NCBI RefSeq assembly: GCF_009753715.1
Contig: NZ_WQMS01000006.1
Coordinates: forward strand, 455,781 to 519,780
Origin: Sphingomonas horti
Lineage (GTDB): Bacteria > Pseudomonadota > Alphaproteobacteria > Sphingomonadales > Sphingomonadaceae
DNA: 64,000 nucleotides
Reading direction: 5' to 3'
Shown: positions 52,569-63,764 of the stretch, in pieces
How positions within the stretch are numbered: position 1 is the stretch's first letter
Layout of the letters: every line of letters starts with the position of its first letter
The notes under the pieces: model-generated
What the model was told of the DNA's origin: nothing
The model's database searches: none
The model's input: the letters and a program-made list of their open reading frames with translations, nothing else
Translations under genes and position numbers: made by a program

Positions 52569-53759
52569 ATGCCGATCACGCCTTTGATGCCCGTCTATCC
52601 CCGCTGCGGCGTGCGGCCGGTGCGCGGCGAGGGCGTGTATCTGATCGGCGAGAAGGGCGAGCGATATCTGGACTTCGCGAGCGGCATCGCGGTCAACCTG
52701 CTGGGCCACGGCCACCCGCATCTGACCAAGGCGATCCAGGACCAGGCGGCGACGCTGATGCATGTGTCGAACCTCTACGGATCGCCGCAGGGCGAGGCGC
52801 TGGCGCAGCGCCTGGTCGACAACACCTTCGCCGACACGGTGTTCTTCACCAACTCCGGCGCCGAAGCCGTCGAGTGCGCGATCAAGACCGCGCGCCGCTT
52901 CCACTATGCGAACGGCGACACGCACAAGACGACGCTGATCACCTTCAAGAACGCGTTCCACGGCCGCACGATCGGCACGATCAGCGCGACCGACCAGGAG
53001 AAGCTCCGCTCCGGCTTCGACCCGCTGCTGCCGGGCTTCAAGGTCGTCGAGTTCGACAATCTCGAAGCGGCCGAGGCGGCGGTGGACGACACGACGGCGG
53101 GCTTCCTGGTCGAGCCGATCCAGGGCGAGGGCGGTATCCGGCCGGCCAGCCAGGCCTTCATGAAGGGGCTGCGCCGCATCTGCGACGAAAAGGGCCTGAT
53201 GCTGGTGCTGGACGAAGTGCAGTGCGGCGTCGGCCGGACCGGCACTTTGTTCGCGCATGAGCAGTACGGCATCACGCCCGACATCATGGCGGTCGCCAAG
53301 GGCATCGGCGGCGGTTTCCCGATGGGGGCGTGCCTCGCGACCGAGAACGCCGCCAAGGGTATGGTGATCGGCACTCACGGCTCGACCTATGGCGGCAACC
53401 CGCTGGCGATGGCGGCGGGGCAGGCGGTGCTGGACGTGGTGCTGGAGCCCGGCTTCCTGGAGCATGTCCGCGCGATGGGCGACCGCCTGCGCCAGGCGCT
53501 GGAGCAGATGATCCCGAATTACGACGATCTGTTCGACAGCGTGCGAGGCATGGGCCTGATGCTGGGCATCAAGCTGAAGTCCGACAGCCGCGCCTTCGTC
53601 GCGCACCTGCGCGATCATCACGGCCTGCTGACGGTCGCGGCTGGCGACAATGTCGTCCGCATCCTGCCGCCGCTGACGATTGACGAAAAAGACATCGCCG
53701 AGTGCATCGAGCGGCTGAGCGCGGGTGCGCGGGATTACGCGCCGGCGAAGGCGGCGTGA
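52569..53759 (+). CDS. argD: acetylornithine aminotransferase
   Basis: ArgD converts N-acetylglutamate semialdehyde to N-acetylornithine with PLP; it can also act on succinyl-diaminopimelate. The 396-residue class III aminotransferase shows TNSGAEAVECAIKTAR, FHGRTIGTI, LDEVQCGVGRTG and the PLP lysine in AVAKGIGGGFPMGA. Start ATG chosen with AGGAG 8 nt upstream. Followed by an SR2 repeat and argF. Confidence 0.95.
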   Translation: MPITPLMPVYPRCGVRPVRGEGVYLIGEKGERYLDFASGIAVNLLGHGHPHLTKAIQDQAATLMHVSNLYGSPQGEALAQRLVDNTFADTVFFTNSGAEAVECAIKTARRFHYANGDTHKTTLITFKNAFHGRTIGTISATDQEKLRSGFDPLLPGFKVVEFDNLEAAEAAVDDTTAGFLVEPIQGEGGIRPASQAFMKGLRRICDEKGLMLVLDEVQCGVGRTGTLFAHEQYGITPDIMAVAKGIGGGFPMGACLATENAAKGMVIGTHGSTYGGNPLAMAAGQAVLDVVLEPGFLEHVRAMGDRLRQALEQMIPNYDDLFDSVRGMGLMLGIKLKSDSRAFVAHLRDHHGLLTVAAGDNVVRILPPLTIDEKDIAECIERLSAGARDYAPAKAA

Positions 53760-53769
53760 GGGCTTGAAT

Positions 53770-53919
53770 CCTCCCCAAGCTGTGCTTGGGGAGGGGGACC
53801 ATGCGAAGCATGGTGGAGGGGCCCGGAGCGAAGCGGAGGGTGAGTTCCGTCGGCTGCGCCGCCGGCCCCTCCACCGCCTTCGGCGGTCCCCCTCCCCATC
53901 GCTGCGCGATAGGGAGGAT
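53770..53919. repeat. SR2 long nested palindrome, copy f
   Basis: CCTCCCCAAGC / GCTTGGGGAGG, GGTGGAGGGGC / GGCCCCTCCACC, CCCCATCGCTGCGCGATAGGG. Its terminal GGGAGGA (53912-53918) is the only plausible ribosome-binding site for the argF GTG, 3 nt further on. Confidence 0.87.
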
Positions 53920-53921
53920 TT

Positions 53922-54875
53922 GTGACTCGCCACTTTCTCGACCTCTCCTCGGCCGGTGCGGACGGCGTTGCGGCGATGCTGGCGGACGCGCTTGCGCGCA
54001 AGCAGGCGCGGGGCGGCTGGCCGAAGGGCAAGCCCGATGCCGACCGCCCGCTCGACGGGCGGGTGCTGGCGATGATCTTCGAGAAGAGCTCGACCCGCAC
54101 GCGCGTGTCGTTCGACATGGCGATCCGGCAGCTCGGCGGCACCTCGATCGTGATGGACGCAGGGAGCATGCAGCTCGGCCGCGGCGAGACCATCGCGGAC
54201 ACGGCGCGCGTGCTCAGCCGCTATGTCGACGCGATCATGATCCGCACCGACGATCCGGCGAAGCTGGAGGAACTGGCGGCCTATGCCTCGGTGCCGGTGA
54301 TCAACGGCCTCACCGACCGCTCGCACCCGTGCCAGATCGTCGCCGACCTGCTGACCGCGCTGGAAAAGGGGGTGCAGCTGCCGGGCTCCAAATGGGCGTG
54401 GCTGGGCGACGGCAACAATGTGGTGCACTCGATCATCGAGGCGGCGGGGCTGTTCGGCTTCTCGGTCGCGATCGGCTGCCCCGAAGGCTATGACCCCGAC
54501 GACAGCTTCGTGCGCGAAGCCAATGCGCGGCTGGCTGGCAGCAATGCGCGGGTGACGATCGAGCGCGATCCGGTGCGGGCAGCGGCGGACGCGGATGTGG
54601 TCGTCACCGACACCTGGGTGTCGATGGGGCAGGCGGACAGCGCGGAGAAGATCGCCGCCATGACGCCGTACCAGGTCAACGCCGCGCTGATGGCGCATGC
54701 CAGGCCGTCGGCGACTTTCCTCCATTGCCTGCCGGCGCATCGCGGCGAGGAGGCGACCGACGAAATCCTGGACGGCAGTCAGTCGGCCATCTGGGATGAG
54801 GCAGAAAACCGCCTACATGCACAAAAAGCGATTTTGCTTTGGTGCTTTGGACTTCTGAATGGAAAACCGGACTGA
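53922..54875 (+). CDS. argF: ornithine carbamoyltransferase
   Basis: ArgF makes citrulline from ornithine and carbamoyl phosphate. The 317-residue protein starts at GTG (MTRHFLDLS, the usual family start) and has STRTR for carbamoyl phosphate, HPCQ, and the ornithine loop [10 protein letters not shown]. Its 3' end overlaps hslO by 17 nt. The argD-argF-hslO order is common in alphaproteobacteria. Confidence 0.96.
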   Translation: MTRHFLDLSSAGADGVAAMLADALARKQARGGWPKGKPDADRPLDGRVLAMIFEKSSTRTRVSFDMAIRQLGGTSIVMDAGSMQLGRGETIADTARVLSRYVDAIMIRTDDPAKLEELAAYASVPVINGLTDRSHPCQIVADLLTALEKGVQLPGSKWAWLGDGNNVVHSIIEAAGLFGFSVAIGCPEGYDPDDSFVREANARLAGSNARVTIERDPVRAAADADVVVTDTWVSMGQADSAEKIAAMTPYQVNAALMAHARPSATFLHCLPAHRGEEATDEILDGSQSAIWDEAENRLHAQKAILLWCFGLLNGKPD

Positions 54876-55785
54876 GCTGGACCGGACAGAGCTTGATCGG
54901 ACTCTGGGGTTCGCGATCCTTCAACAACATGCGCGCGGGCGGCTGGTGCGGCTCGGGCCCGTGCTCGACCAGATCCTGTCCGCGCATGCCTATCCGCCGG
55001 TGATCGAGCGGCTGCTGGCGGAGGCGCTGGCGCTGACCGCGCTGCTCGGCTCGACGCTGAAGAACGAGACCGGCCAGATGACGCTTCAGGCGCAGACCGA
55101 GGGCGGTCCGATCTCGCTGCTCGTCTGCGACTATAAGGACAGCGAGCTGCGCGGCTATGTCCAGTTCGACGCGGACCGGCTCGCCCAGGCGCCGGCCGAC
55201 CCGACTTTGTTCGCGCTGTTCGGCAAGGGCTATCTGGCGATCACCTTCGACCAGGCGCTGACCGGCGAACGCTACCAGGGCATCGTGCCGCTGGAGGGCG
55301 CGTCGCTGGCCGAAGCAGCGGAGAGCTATTTCGCGCAAAGCGAGCAGATCCCGAGCCTTGTCCGGCTGGCCCATCGTCACGACGCCTACGGTCGCGTGAT
55401 CGCCGGCGGCATGCTGCTGCAGCACCTGCCCGAGGGCGAGGAAGGACGCGACCGGCTGCACGCGCGGCTCGATCACCCCGAATGGCAGCATGTCGAGACG
55501 CTGGGCGGCACGATCCGCGACGAGGAGCTGACCGATCCCGGCCTGCCGATGGAGACGCTGGTCTGGCGGCTGTTCCACGATGAGCAGGAAGTGCGCGTGC
55601 TGGGCGGCGCGGCGCTGACGCGCGGCTGCCGCTGCAACCGCGAGCATATCCTGGGCGTGCTGTCGCGCTTTCCGGCCGAGGAGCAGGAGAATATGGCGGA
55701 CGCCGACGGGCTGATCCGAGTCGACTGCGCCTTCTGCTCGATCAGCCATCCCGTCCGGCTCGAGGAGCTGCAATCCGCGGCTTGA
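54859..55785 (+). CDS. hslO: Hsp33 redox-regulated chaperone
   Basis: Hsp33 is a chaperone activated by oxidation of a zinc-bound Cys cluster. The 308-residue protein has the CxC and CxxC pairs ([16 protein letters not shown]) in its C-terminal region. The N-terminus has an unusual near-perfect tandem repeat, [11 protein letters not shown], encoded by a 15 nt duplication in the region of overlap with argF. Confidence 0.94.
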   Translation: MENRTELDRTELDRTLGFAILQQHARGRLVRLGPVLDQILSAHAYPPVIERLLAEALALTALLGSTLKNETGQMTLQAQTEGGPISLLVCDYKDSELRGYVQFDADRLAQAPADPTLFALFGKGYLAITFDQALTGERYQGIVPLEGASLAEAAESYFAQSEQIPSLVRLAHRHDAYGRVIAGGMLLQHLPEGEEGRDRLHARLDHPEWQHVETLGGTIRDEELTDPGLPMETLVWRLFHDEQEVRVLGGAALTRGCRCNREHILGVLSRFPAEEQENMADADGLIRVDCAFCSISHPVRLEELQSAA

Positions 55786-55845
55786 TCGGGACGGGATCGT
55801 AACCAATTGTCCCTATCGGCCGCCGGCGGCCAAAGAGGGGACCGA

Positions 55846-56253
55846 ATGCGATTGGTGGCGATCATGGTTGCGGGAGCGACGGTGCTGATGCTGGCAAGTG
55901 CCGCGCACGCGCCGATCCAGGCGTTCGGCCGCATCGAGCCGGGCCAGTGGCAGCTGCGCGCGCTCGACAATTCGGCGCCGGTCCGGCGGCTGTGCGTCGC
56001 CGACGCCTATGACCTGGTCCAGCTCCGCCACCCGGGGGCCGCCTGCTCACGCTTCGTGCTGGCGAACGAGCCGCAGACCGCGACCGTCCACTATACCTGC
56101 GCCGGCGCCGGCTATGGCCGCACGACGATTCGGGTCGAGACCCCGCAGCTGGTGCGCATCGAGTCGCAGGGCCTTGCCAACCAGTCGCCGTTCCAGGTGA
56201 CGCTGGAAGGCCGGCGCCTCGGCAAATGCGAGCCCGAACACGCCGCCCGTTAA
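55846..56253 (+). CDS. small exported protein, DUF3617-like
   Basis: A 135-residue protein with a signal peptide (about 1-22) and a body resembling DUF3617 periplasmic proteins: GRIEPGQWQLRAL, then RRLCVADAYDL, YTCAGAGYGRTTIRVETPQ. Four cysteines could form two disulfides. Function unknown. ATG 55846 is preceded by AGAGGGG. It is followed within about 30 nt by a candidate sRNA. Confidence 0.75.
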   Translation: MRLVAIMVAGATVLMLASAAHAPIQAFGRIEPGQWQLRALDNSAPVRRLCVADAYDLVQLRHPGAACSRFVLANEPQTATVHYTCAGAGYGRTTIRVETPQLVRIESQGLANQSPFQVTLEGRRLGKCEPEHAAR

Positions 56254-56281
56254 GCCGGCATTTACCATTGCGTGGTTAAGA

Positions 56282-56370
56282 GGATCGCGTGTCGAGTAGG
56301 CACGCTTTCCTCCCAAACGGCCGAGAGGCCGACTGGGCCGCCTTCGCAAGGAGGCGGCCCGTTTTCTTTT
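56282..56370 (+). ncRNA. candidate sRNA of the alpha-r8/mmgR (suhB motif) family
   Basis: Three consecutive hairpins end in an intrinsic terminator. Hairpin 1 is GCGTG-TCGAGTAGG-CACGC (56287-56305), then single-stranded TTTCCTCCC (56306-56314), then CGGCC-GAGA-GGCCG (56318-56331, GNRA-type loop), then GGGCCGCC...GGCGGCCC (56335-56360) followed by a T-rich tract. From memory, the alpha-r8/mmgR family has a conserved single-stranded UUUCCUCCCU, an anti-Shine-Dalgarno-like sequence, between an upstream hairpin and the terminator. The 5' end is approximate. Confidence 0.7.
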
Positions 56371-56379
56371 GGAAACCAC

Positions 56380-56506
56380 CTCTCCCAAGGGGAGCGGTCG
56401 AGTCGGCGCAGCCGACCGGGTGAGGGGATACGGAGCTCAATATTTAAGCGCTTGGTCCCCCTCACCCCGCTCGCGCCTGATTGCGCGAGTCGCCCTCTCC
56501 CTATTA
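56380..56506. repeat. SR2-like palindrome, variant copy
   Basis: CCTCTCCCAAGGGGAG at left with GTCGGCGCAGCCGAC inside; CCCCTCACCCCGCTCGCG and GCGCGAGTCGCCCTCTCCC at right. Same architecture as SR2 but diverged in sequence. It lies just beyond the sRNA terminator and before the end of the TonB receptor gene. Confidence 0.65.
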
Positions 56507-58567
56507 AAACGAGGCTCTCAGCGTCACGCGCAGATCGCGGCCCGAGAGCGGCGCGAAGTCCTTCAGGAAGCTCGCGTGGCGGCGGGCGTCGACGTCGAAG
56601 ATGTTGTTCGCGCTCAGCAGGATTTCCGGCTTGTCGCGGCCCTCGCCGAACGGGCGGATGCCGACGCTGGCATTGACCAGCGTGTAGCCGGGAGTCGCCG
56701 TCTCGAACGGGGCGACCCGGTCCTGGTCGAAGCTGTGCTCGACCTCGACGCGGCCGTCCAGCAGCCCGCTGGTCGCGCTGATCCCGCCCAGCAGGCGCAG
56801 CGGCGGGATGCGCGGCACCGGGCCGACGCCCTTCACCGTGGCATGGACATAATCGGCAAGCCCGTTGGCATCGACCTTCCAGTCGCCGAAGCGGGCGAGA
56901 GTGACCGTCGCCTGCGCCTCGAACCCGTAATAGGTCGCGTCGGCCTGGGCCGACTGGAACACGGGCAGCCCGTCCTCGATCGCGCCGGTCTGGCGGTCGA
57001 AGATATAGTCGTCGAACTTGTTGTAATAGGCCGACACCTCCAGGATGTAGTTGCGGCCGCCGCCGCGCAGCGTCCCTTCGATGCCGAAGCTGCGCTCTTT
57101 CCTGAAGTCCGGGTTGCCGATCTCGAACGCCTGGGTGCCGGCGTGCGGGCCGTTGGAGAACAACTCCTCGGCGGAAGGCACGCGCTCGGTATGCGCGAGG
57201 TTCACGCCGAATTTCCAGCCCGGCACGAATTCGTAGCTGGCACCGGCCGAGCCTGACCAGGCCGTGAAGCGCCGATCGACGTTGATCGGATCGGACGAGA
57301 TATGGCTGCGATCGACGCGGCCCCCGAATTCCGCCTTCAGCTTGCCCCAATCGAGCGTCTGCAATGTGAACAGGCTGTACTGGATCGTCTCGTTCTTCGG
57401 GACGAAGGCTTCCTCGCCGATCACGTTGAAGTCGCGGATCAGCATCTGGGTGCCGATCGAGCCCTGCCAGACGCCGCGCCGGTTCTGCACCAACTCCAGC
57501 CGTCCCTCGCCTCCCTTGTTGAAGAAGCGGGTGCCGGCGGTGCCGTCTTCCTCCAGCTCGGTATGCTTGTAGTCGGCGAAGCCGAAGCGGCCGCGCAGCT
57601 GCTTGAAGAAGCCGCCGCCCAGATCGAGCTCGGTGCGAGCGTCGAGGCGGGTCTGGTGCACGTCGAGGCGGGGCATCTCGCCTTCGCCGGTGGTGAGATC
57701 ATAGCGGGCGGGCACGCCGTAGAGGCTGTCGTAATGGCTGAGCGCGAAGCCGAGCTGGCCGGTGTCGGTGATGACCGACGCGCCGCCGGCAATGTCCCAG
57801 GTCCGCGCGGCCGAGTTCGGCAGCCGGCCCTTGAGATCGGCGAGCGCGCGTACCTCCGGATTTGGGTTGGCGAGCGCCTGCGCGCGGGCGGCGGGCGAAA
57901 GCACATAGCCGCCGATCTTCAGGTCGTCGCCGTCGAGATAGCTGCCGTCGACGTGCAGCACGACCTTGCCCGATACCGGCAGGTCGACGGCGCTGGCGCC
58001 GAACAATTGGTCGGAGGCCGACGCATAGGTGCCGATCGCGTCGACATGGACGGCCTCGTCCGGCACTTCGCGCGGAATGCGCTTGTCGAGCACGTTGACG
58101 ACGCCGCCGATCACCGACGATCCATATTGCAGCGCGGCCGGCCCGCGCAGCACCTCGATCCGGTCGGCGAGCAGCGGGTTGATGGTCACGGCATGGTCGA
58201 CGCTGGTGTTCGACACGTCGAAGCTGCCGATTCCGTCGGTCAGGATATGGACGCGGTCGCCCTGGAAGCCGCGCAGGATCGGCCGCGACGCGTTGGGGCC
58301 GAACGAGGTGGAGGAGACGCCCGGCTGCCGGGCCAGCGTGTCGCCGATCGTCGAGCGGACCTCGCGCGCCAGATCCTGCCCGCTCAGCACCGAAACCGCC
58401 GACAGCACGTCCGCACGGTTCCGCTCGAACGGCGCCGCGGTGACGACGATGTCGCTGGACGTCGGCTCGTGATAGTCGCCCGGCGGGGCGGCTTCGTCAG
58501 CGGCGGCGGCAGGCGTTGTCAGCAGGGCGGCCAGCGCGGCGCCGGCAAGAAGGGCGAAACGGGACAA
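56504..58567 (-). CDS. TonB-dependent receptor, ZnuD-like
   Basis: A 687-residue outer-membrane receptor: signal peptide (about 1-22), plug domain with IVVTAAPFERNRADVL, GVSSTSFGPNASRPILRGF and EVLRGPAALQYGSSVIGGVV, then a 22-strand barrel ending in the C-terminal Phe of ...TLRASF. The plug and RFFNKGGEGRLELVQNRR region resemble zinc receptor ZnuD and relatives. Ligand zinc is inferred. An AT-rich palindrome lies about 40 nt upstream. Confidence 0.88.
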   Translation of the reverse strand: MSRFALLAGAALAALLTTPAAAADEAAPPGDYHEPTSSDIVVTAAPFERNRADVLSAVSVLSGQDLAREVRSTIGDTLARQPGVSSTSFGPNASRPILRGFQGDRVHILTDGIGSFDVSNTSVDHAVTINPLLADRIEVLRGPAALQYGSSVIGGVVNVLDKRIPREVPDEAVHVDAIGTYASASDQLFGASAVDLPVSGKVVLHVDGSYLDGDDLKIGGYVLSPAARAQALANPNPEVRALADLKGRLPNSAARTWDIAGGASVITDTGQLGFALSHYDSLYGVPARYDLTTGEGEMPRLDVHQTRLDARTELDLGGGFFKQLRGRFGFADYKHTELEEDGTAGTRFFNKGGEGRLELVQNRRGVWQGSIGTQMLIRDFNVIGEEAFVPKNETIQYSLFTLQTLDWGKLKAEFGGRVDRSHISSDPINVDRRFTAWSGSAGASYEFVPGWKFGVNLAHTERVPSAEELFSNGPHAGTQAFEIGNPDFRKERSFGIEGTLRGGGRNYILEVSAYYNKFDDYIFDRQTGAIEDGLPVFQSAQADATYYGFEAQATVTLARFGDWKVDANGLADYVHATVKGVGPVPRIPPLRLLGGISATSGLLDGRVEVEHSFDQDRVAPFETATPGYTLVNASVGIRPFGEGRDKPEILLSANNIFDVDARRHASFLKDFAPLSGRDLRVTLRASF

Positions 58568-58606
58568 GGAGCAACTCCGGAAACAGCGCGGGCTGACTAG
58601 CGGTCG

Positions 58607-58621
58607 TGATACAATATATCA
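58607..58621. promoter_or_regulatory. AT-rich palindrome upstream of the TonB receptor, possible Fur-family (Zur) site
   Basis: TGATA-CAATA-TATCA, 40-54 nt upstream of the receptor ATG, overlaps a plausible -35 (TTGATA, 17 bp from TAGTCA) on the minus strand. Position and AT-richness fit a metal-responsive operator. The match to a Zur consensus is only general. Confidence 0.4.
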
Positions 58622-58656
58622 AGACGGTTGGTCGGAACGATGCGGCGGGTCGTCGA

Positions 58657-60531
<1,875 letters not shown>

Positions 60532-60544
60532 CTTAAACTCCGTA

Positions 60545-60596
60545 TGCTCCGGCGAAGGCCGGAGCGTTGATCAGGGCTCCGGCCTTCGCCGGAGCA
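60545..60596. repeat. SR3 perfect-arm palindrome in the edd leader
   Basis: Same 21 bp arms as the copy inside edd, loop GTTGATCAGG-type (4 nt shorter). It is 13 nt upstream of the edd start codon, between edd and zwf, and would form a strong hairpin in the edd mRNA leader. Confidence 0.93.
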
Positions 60597-60625
60597 CATG
60601 GAGCCGCTGCTCCCTTTACCCTGTC

Positions 60626-62083
60626 TCACTCATGCCAGCTCGCTCCGTCGCGTTCGATCAGCGCGATTGCGGCGGAGGGACCCCAGGTGCCGGCGGTATA
60701 GGGCCGGGCGGGCAGGCTCGCCTGGGTCCAGGCCTGGTTGATCGAATCGATCCAGGTCCAGGCCGCTTCCACTTCGTCGCGGCGCACGAACAAGGTCGGG
60801 TCGCCTTCGATCAAATCAAGGAGCAGCCGCTCATAGGCGATCCGCCGCCGCTGGCCGGCGGCTTCGGTCGACAGCGACACGTCGAGCGCGACTTCGCGCA
60901 GGTTCAGGCCGTGACGGTCGAGGCCCGGCTGCTTCGCCATCACCTGCAGCTGGATATTCTCCTGCGGCTGGATGCGGATCAGCATCGTGTTGGGCTGCAG
61001 CCCCTTGCCCCGTTTCGCGAAGATCGAATGGGGCACGGGGCGGAACTGGATCAGGATTTCGGAGCTGCGCTCGGGCATGCGCTTGCCGGTGCGCAGGTAG
61101 AAGGGGACGCCGGCCCATCGCCAATTGTCGATATGCGCCTTCAGCGCCACGAACGTCTCGGTGTCGGAGCTGTGGCCGAGCTCGTGCGCATAGGCCTTGA
61201 CCGGCTCGCCGCCGACCGCGCCCGAGCCATATTGGCCGCGCACGCTCAGCGTTTCGACCGTTTCCGGTGACATCGGGCGGAGCGAACGGATCACTTTCAC
61301 TTTCTCGTCGCGCACGGCGGCCGGCGTCATCGAGGCGGGCGCTTCCATCGCCACCAACGCCAGCAGCTGGAGCATGTGGTTCTGCACCATGTCCTTCAGC
61401 GCGCCGACGCCGTCATAATAGGAGACGCGGCCTTCGAGCCCGACCGTCTCGGCGACCGTGATCTGGACATGCTCGATCCCGCGCGCGCTCCACAGCGGCT
61501 CGAACAACATGTTGCCGAAGCGCAGGACCAGCAGGTTCTGCACGGTTTCCTTGCCCAGATAGTGATCGACGCGGAACACCCGCTCCTCGTCGAACACCGC
61601 GTTCACCGCGTCGTTCACTTCCCGGGAGGAGGCGAGGTCGTGGCCGATCGGCTTTTCCATCGCGACGCGGACGGTCGGCCCCGCCAGCCCCGCCTTGCCG
61701 AGCCCCTCGACCATCGGCGCGAACAGCGACGGGGGCGTCGACAGATAGACGGCGACGCCGCGATCGATCCGGTCGCCGACCATCTCGCGCAGCGCGGCGA
61801 ATTGCGCGTCCTCGCCGCTGACCGGGCAATAGCGGATGCGCGACAGGAAAGCGGCGGCCTCGTCCGGCTCGTAGCGGTCCTCGGGCAGCGTCTTCTGCAG
61901 CTCGATCGAGGCGCGGAACCCATCGTCGTCCATCGCGCTGCGGCCGGACGCGACGATCTGCACGTCGTCCGGCAGCAGGCGATCGAGATAGAGGTTGTAG
62001 AGCGACGGAAACAGCATGCGGTGCGCCAGATCGCCAGTGGCGCCGAAGATGATGATCGTCTGGTAAGCGTCGGTCACGCGCAT
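60626..62083 (-). CDS. zwf: glucose-6-phosphate dehydrogenase
   Basis: Zwf oxidises glucose-6-phosphate to 6-phosphogluconolactone, feeding the Entner-Doudoroff and pentose phosphate pathways. The 485-residue protein has the dinucleotide motif GATGDLAHR and the active-site DHYLGKETVQN. GGGAG lies directly against the ATG, so the GTG two codons on (62077) is the better-spaced start. Here zwf is followed directly by edd; pgl and glk, which often complete this operon in sphingomonads, are absent from the gap. Confidence 0.97.
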   Translation of the reverse strand: MRVTDAYQTIIIFGATGDLAHRMLFPSLYNLYLDRLLPDDVQIVASGRSAMDDDGFRASIELQKTLPEDRYEPDEAAAFLSRIRYCPVSGEDAQFAALREMVGDRIDRGVAVYLSTPPSLFAPMVEGLGKAGLAGPTVRVAMEKPIGHDLASSREVNDAVNAVFDEERVFRVDHYLGKETVQNLLVLRFGNMLFEPLWSARGIEHVQITVAETVGLEGRVSYYDGVGALKDMVQNHMLQLLALVAMEAPASMTPAAVRDEKVKVIRSLRPMSPETVETLSVRGQYGSGAVGGEPVKAYAHELGHSSDTETFVALKAHIDNWRWAGVPFYLRTGKRMPERSSEILIQFRPVPHSIFAKRGKGLQPNTMLIRIQPQENIQLQVMAKQPGLDRHGLNLREVALDVSLSTEAAGQRRRIAYERLLLDLIEGDPTLFVRRDEVEAAWTWIDSINQAWTQASLPARPYTAGTWGPSAAIALIERDGASWHE

Positions 62084-62135
62084 CTCCCGCTAGCCGCGGC
62101 TGTTCCTAGGGCGTGGGAGCGGCGGGTCAACCGAG

Positions 62136-63551
62136 CTAAATCTTCAGCTCCCGTGCGATCGTCTTTGCGGTGGTGGCGCCATAGGGCGGCTTGATGCCGG
62201 CCAGGCGGGCGATGTCGATCCTCGGCTGCCGATAGACGGCGCGCGCGTGGCTGAACGTCCTGAAGCCGTCGAAGCCATGATAGGCACCCATGCCCGACGG
62301 GCCGACGCCGCCGAACGGCAGTTCCTCGGCGGAGATGTGGAAGATCACGTCGTTGATGGTGACGCCACCGGAGATGGTCCGGTCGAGCACGCGGCGCTCC
62401 TCGGCCGCGTCGCTGCCGAAATAATAGAGGCCGAGCGGCCGGTCGCGGCCGTTCACGAAATCGATCGCCTCGTCGATCGTGCCGTAGCGCCTGACCGGCA
62501 GCACCGGCCCGAAAATCTCGTCCTGCATCACCGCCATCTCGTCGGTCGGATTGCGGACGATGAAGAGGGGCATCTTGGTGCCGTTCGACGCCGCGAAGTC
62601 CTCGCGCGCGGGGTTCACTTCGATCACGTCGCCGCCCTTGGCGCGGGCATCGTCGAGATAGGATTGCAGCCGGACATGGTGCCGCTCGTTGACGAGCGCC
62701 GTATAGTCGGGATTGTCGAGCAGCCGCGGATAGAGCGCTGCGGCGGCGGAGGTGAGCCCGGCGATCACCGCGTCCTCCTTGTCGTTCGGCACCAGCAGAT
62801 AGTCCGGCGCAAGGCAGATCTGCCCCGCGTTCATCAGCTTGCCGGTCGCGATCCGCGTGGTGGCCTGACCGATATCGGCGGAGCGGCCGATGACGGTTGG
62901 CGACTTGCCGCCCAGCTCCAGCGTCACCGGCGTCAGATTGTCGGCGGCGGCGTGCAGGATGTGGCGGCCGATCCCGGTCGCGCCGGTGAAGATCAGATGG
63001 TCGAACGGCAGCGCGGAGAAGGCGCGGCCGGCCTCGGCGCCGCCGCTGACGAACGCGAGCTCCGCCGGATCGAAATATCGCCCCGCCAGCTGCTCGAATA
63101 GCGCGGCGGTGCGCGGGGTGAACTCGCTCGATTTCACCATTGCCCGGTTGCCGGCAGCCAGGATGCCGGCGAGCGGCGCCATCGTCAGCTGCACCGGGAA
63201 ATTCCACGGCGCGATCACGCCGACCACGCCCTTGGGCTGGTATTCGACCGCAGCGCGCGCGCCGAGCAGGCCGAGCGGGAAGTCGAGCCGGCGCCGCTCA
63301 GGCCGCACCCAGCGGTCGACATGCTTGCGGGCATGCTTCAGCGCGCGGACGCTGCCGATCACGTCGGTCAGCATCGACTGCTCGCGGCTGCGATGGCCGA
63401 AATCGGCGGACAGGGCGGCGCAGAATGCGTCCGCGTTGTCGACGAGCATCCGGATCGCGCGACCGATCCGGTCCTTGCGGATGGCCGGCGGCACGGGGCG
63501 CTCGGCGTCGAAAGCGGCGCGCTGGGTCCGCAGCAGGGTCGTCAGGTCCAT
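62136..63551 (-). CDS. aldehyde dehydrogenase, class 3/coniferyl aldehyde dehydrogenase type
   Basis: A 471-residue NAD(P)-dependent aldehyde dehydrogenase. The Rossmann motif FTGATGIGRHI, catalytic Glu in LELGGKSP and catalytic Cys in GQICLAPDY are present. Length and QPKGVVGVIAPWNFP fit the short class 3/coniferyl aldehyde group, whose members oxidise fatty or aromatic aldehydes. Substrate not established. Confidence 0.9.
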   Translation of the reverse strand: MDLTTLLRTQRAAFDAERPVPPAIRKDRIGRAIRMLVDNADAFCAALSADFGHRSREQSMLTDVIGSVRALKHARKHVDRWVRPERRRLDFPLGLLGARAAVEYQPKGVVGVIAPWNFPVQLTMAPLAGILAAGNRAMVKSSEFTPRTAALFEQLAGRYFDPAELAFVSGGAEAGRAFSALPFDHLIFTGATGIGRHILHAAADNLTPVTLELGGKSPTVIGRSADIGQATTRIATGKLMNAGQICLAPDYLLVPNDKEDAVIAGLTSAAAALYPRLLDNPDYTALVNERHHVRLQSYLDDARAKGGDVIEVNPAREDFAASNGTKMPLFIVRNPTDEMAVMQDEIFGPVLPVRRYGTIDEAIDFVNGRDRPLGLYYFGSDAAEERRVLDRTISGGVTINDVIFHISAEELPFGGVGPSGMGAYHGFDGFRTFSHARAVYRQPRIDIARLAGIKPPYGATTAKTIARELKI

Positions 63552-63764
63552 GCGCCGATCCTTCCTGAAATCTCCGCCCGCGACAAGGCGGCGGCGCGGC
63601 CCTCCCCGTAAAAGCCGCAGCGCCAGCGCAGCATTTCGGGAATCTAAACTGAGCCGCGATTAACCAGACCTTCTAACCGATCGCTGAAACTAGCAGGCCT
63701 ATTCCGGCCCCGACCACGACGCGCCCGCAGGCTTTCCCTGGCCGCGTCTCGATCGGGGATAGCG
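63552..63764. other. divergent intergenic region, 213 bp
   Basis: Lies between the aldehyde dehydrogenase start and the beta-helix protein start and must hold both promoters. I cannot point to a clear promoter or operator here; an AT-richer stretch lies at about 63655-63700. Confidence 0.4.
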
